From assembly GCA_902556405.1 (NCBI GenBank), contig CACDWF010000006.1, positions 1 through 64,000 of the forward strand: a stretch of DNA of 64,000 nucleotides. Reading direction: 5' to 3'. Positions within the stretch are counted from its first letter, which is position 1. Every line of letters starts with the position of its first letter. This stretch comes from an uncultured Alphaproteobacteria bacterium. Lineage in GTDB: Bacteria; Pseudomonadota; Alphaproteobacteria; Rhodobacterales; Rhodobacteraceae. Both the position numbers and the translations under genes were made by a program. Below are positions 63,322 to 64,000 of this stretch, piece by piece. A model generated the notes under the pieces. It saw nothing but the letters and a program-made list of their open reading frames with translations, ran no database searches and was not told where the DNA came from.

Positions 63322-64000
63322 AGACACAGGATCAAATAGTTTCCGGAATGGGCCCGATGATAAGGGCCGCTTTGGGGATTATGGAGGTCGATTTGTTTCT
63401 GAGACGCTAATGCCTTTGATTATCAAATTAGAGAAAAGTTATCAAGAGCTTAAAAAAGACGATGAATTCTGGAAAGAATATGAGGACTTGTTAAACAATT
63501 ACGTTGGGAGACCAAGTCCGATGTACTTTGCAGAGAGACTTACTTCGTATCTGAATGGGCCAAAGATATATTTTAAGCGAGATGAATTGAATCATACCGG
63601 GGCGCATAAAATAAATAATGTGATTGGACAAATATTATTAGCGAAAAGAATGGGGAAAAAAAGAATTATTGCTGAAACAGGTGCTGGCCAACATGGTGTG
63701 GCAACGGCAACCGTTTGCGCCAGGTTTGGCTTAGAGTGTATCGTTTTTATGGGAGAGACAGATGTTAAGAGGCAAGCCCCAAATGTTTTTAGGATGAAAT
63801 TACTAGGAGCAAATGTAAGGTCGGTTACCTCTGGTAGAGGAACACTTAAGGATGCTATGAATGAAGCCTTAAGAGATTGGGTTTCAAATGTGGACAGCAC
63901 TTTCTATTGTATAGGGACAGTTGCGGGGCCTCATCCATATCCTAAAATGGTAAGAGATTTTCAATCAATAATTGGACGTGAAGCTAGGCTTCAACTCGAA
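63305..64000 (+). CDS. trpB: Tryptophan synthase beta subunit (3' end outside window)
   Basis: PLP enzyme joining indole and serine to make tryptophan. The 232 residues in the window begin [19 protein letters not shown], then [29 protein letters not shown], the PLP lysine in [18 protein letters not shown], and [17 protein letters not shown]. The ATG at 63305, inside the end of trpF, has AAGGG upstream. The gene continues past the window; trpA is expected next. Confidence 0.97.
   Translation, partial: MENLFKDTGSNSFRNGPDDKGRFGDYGGRFVSETLMPLIIKLEKSYQELKKDDEFWKEYEDLLNNYVGRPSPMYFAERLTSYLNGPKIYFKRDELNHTGAHKINNVIGQILLAKRMGKKRIIAETGAGQHGVATATVCARFGLECIVFMGETDVKRQAPNVFRMKLLGANVRSVTSGRGTLKDAMNEALRDWVSNVDSTFYCIGTVAGPHPYPKMVRDFQSIIGREARLQLE

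Noticed and set aside
1-64000. CRISPR arrays, insertion sequences, prophage genes, tRNA or rRNA genes
   Set aside because: No direct-repeat arrays, transposase motifs, phage structural genes or recognisable structural RNA were seen; gaps between genes are all too short for most of these.

Overview
The window is one continuous, gene-dense stretch of an AT-rich (roughly 35% G+C) alphaproteobacterial chromosome, most like a low-GC marine member of the Rhodobacterales. The grounds are family resemblance and gene order: sdhA-sdhB; divergent ecm/ccr of the ethylmalonyl-CoA pathway; a TIGR02186 protein beside a TSUP permease; glnD-murJ-trpS-usp-nfuA-tsaB-rimI; fabA-fabB-fabI; miaB-phoH-ybeY-corC-lnt-metK-trmB; and aroA-cmk-rpsA-sppA-ihfB-lapA-trpF-trpB. 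No rRNA, tRNA, CRISPR array, insertion sequence or prophage was seen. Intergenic gaps are very short, and TTG starts are frequent (smc, dnaE2, trmB, a threonine dehydratase and probably others), as in a streamlined genome.

Layout. 1-2.6 kb: end of the succinate dehydrogenase operon. 2.6-6 kb: divergent ecm and ccr (acetyl-CoA assimilation; acs lies at 34.8 kb). 6-7.6 kb: TIGR02186/TSUP pair. 7.8-12.5 kb: a BMP-type nucleoside ABC importer with a GntR-like palindrome in its promoter. 12.5-20 kb (minus strand): housekeeping operon glnD, murJ, trpS, usp, nfuA, tsaB, rimI, in which tsaB is frameshifted at a 10-A tract. 20-28.5 kb: rsmI, gshB, a queuosine-precursor transporter, smpB, dapA, a lytic transglycosylase, a DMT exporter, an HTD2-like dehydratase and an FMN reductase. 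28.7-37 kb: smc, sulfurtransferase, GNAT, aminotransferase, acs, I78 lipoprotein. 37-42.5 kb (minus): a translesion-synthesis cassette imuB - methyltransferase - dnaE2, without imuA beside it, with an alphaproteobacterial SOS box at imuB and a DnaE2 lacking its C-terminal OB region. 42.8-46.3 kb: fabA-fabB-fabI and a PLP dehydratase. 46.3-47.1 kb: a small accessory patch with a 57-aa basic ORF and an orphan gene carrying a second SOS box in its promoter spacer. 47-50.2 kb: CDP-alcohol phosphatidyltransferase and a dimethylglycine-dehydrogenase-like flavoprotein. 50.3-64 kb: conserved translation, envelope, aromatic and tryptophan genes, including a cmk with no ATG, GTG or TTG start.

The points most worth a second look are the inferred SOS regulon (imuB plus the orphan at 46.57 kb), the altered mutasome cassette (imuA not adjacent, methyltransferase inserted, DnaE2 shortened), the cmk start that appears to have changed from ATGA to ATAA, and the frameshift in the normally essential tsaB. 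Everything is read by eye; no database search was run.
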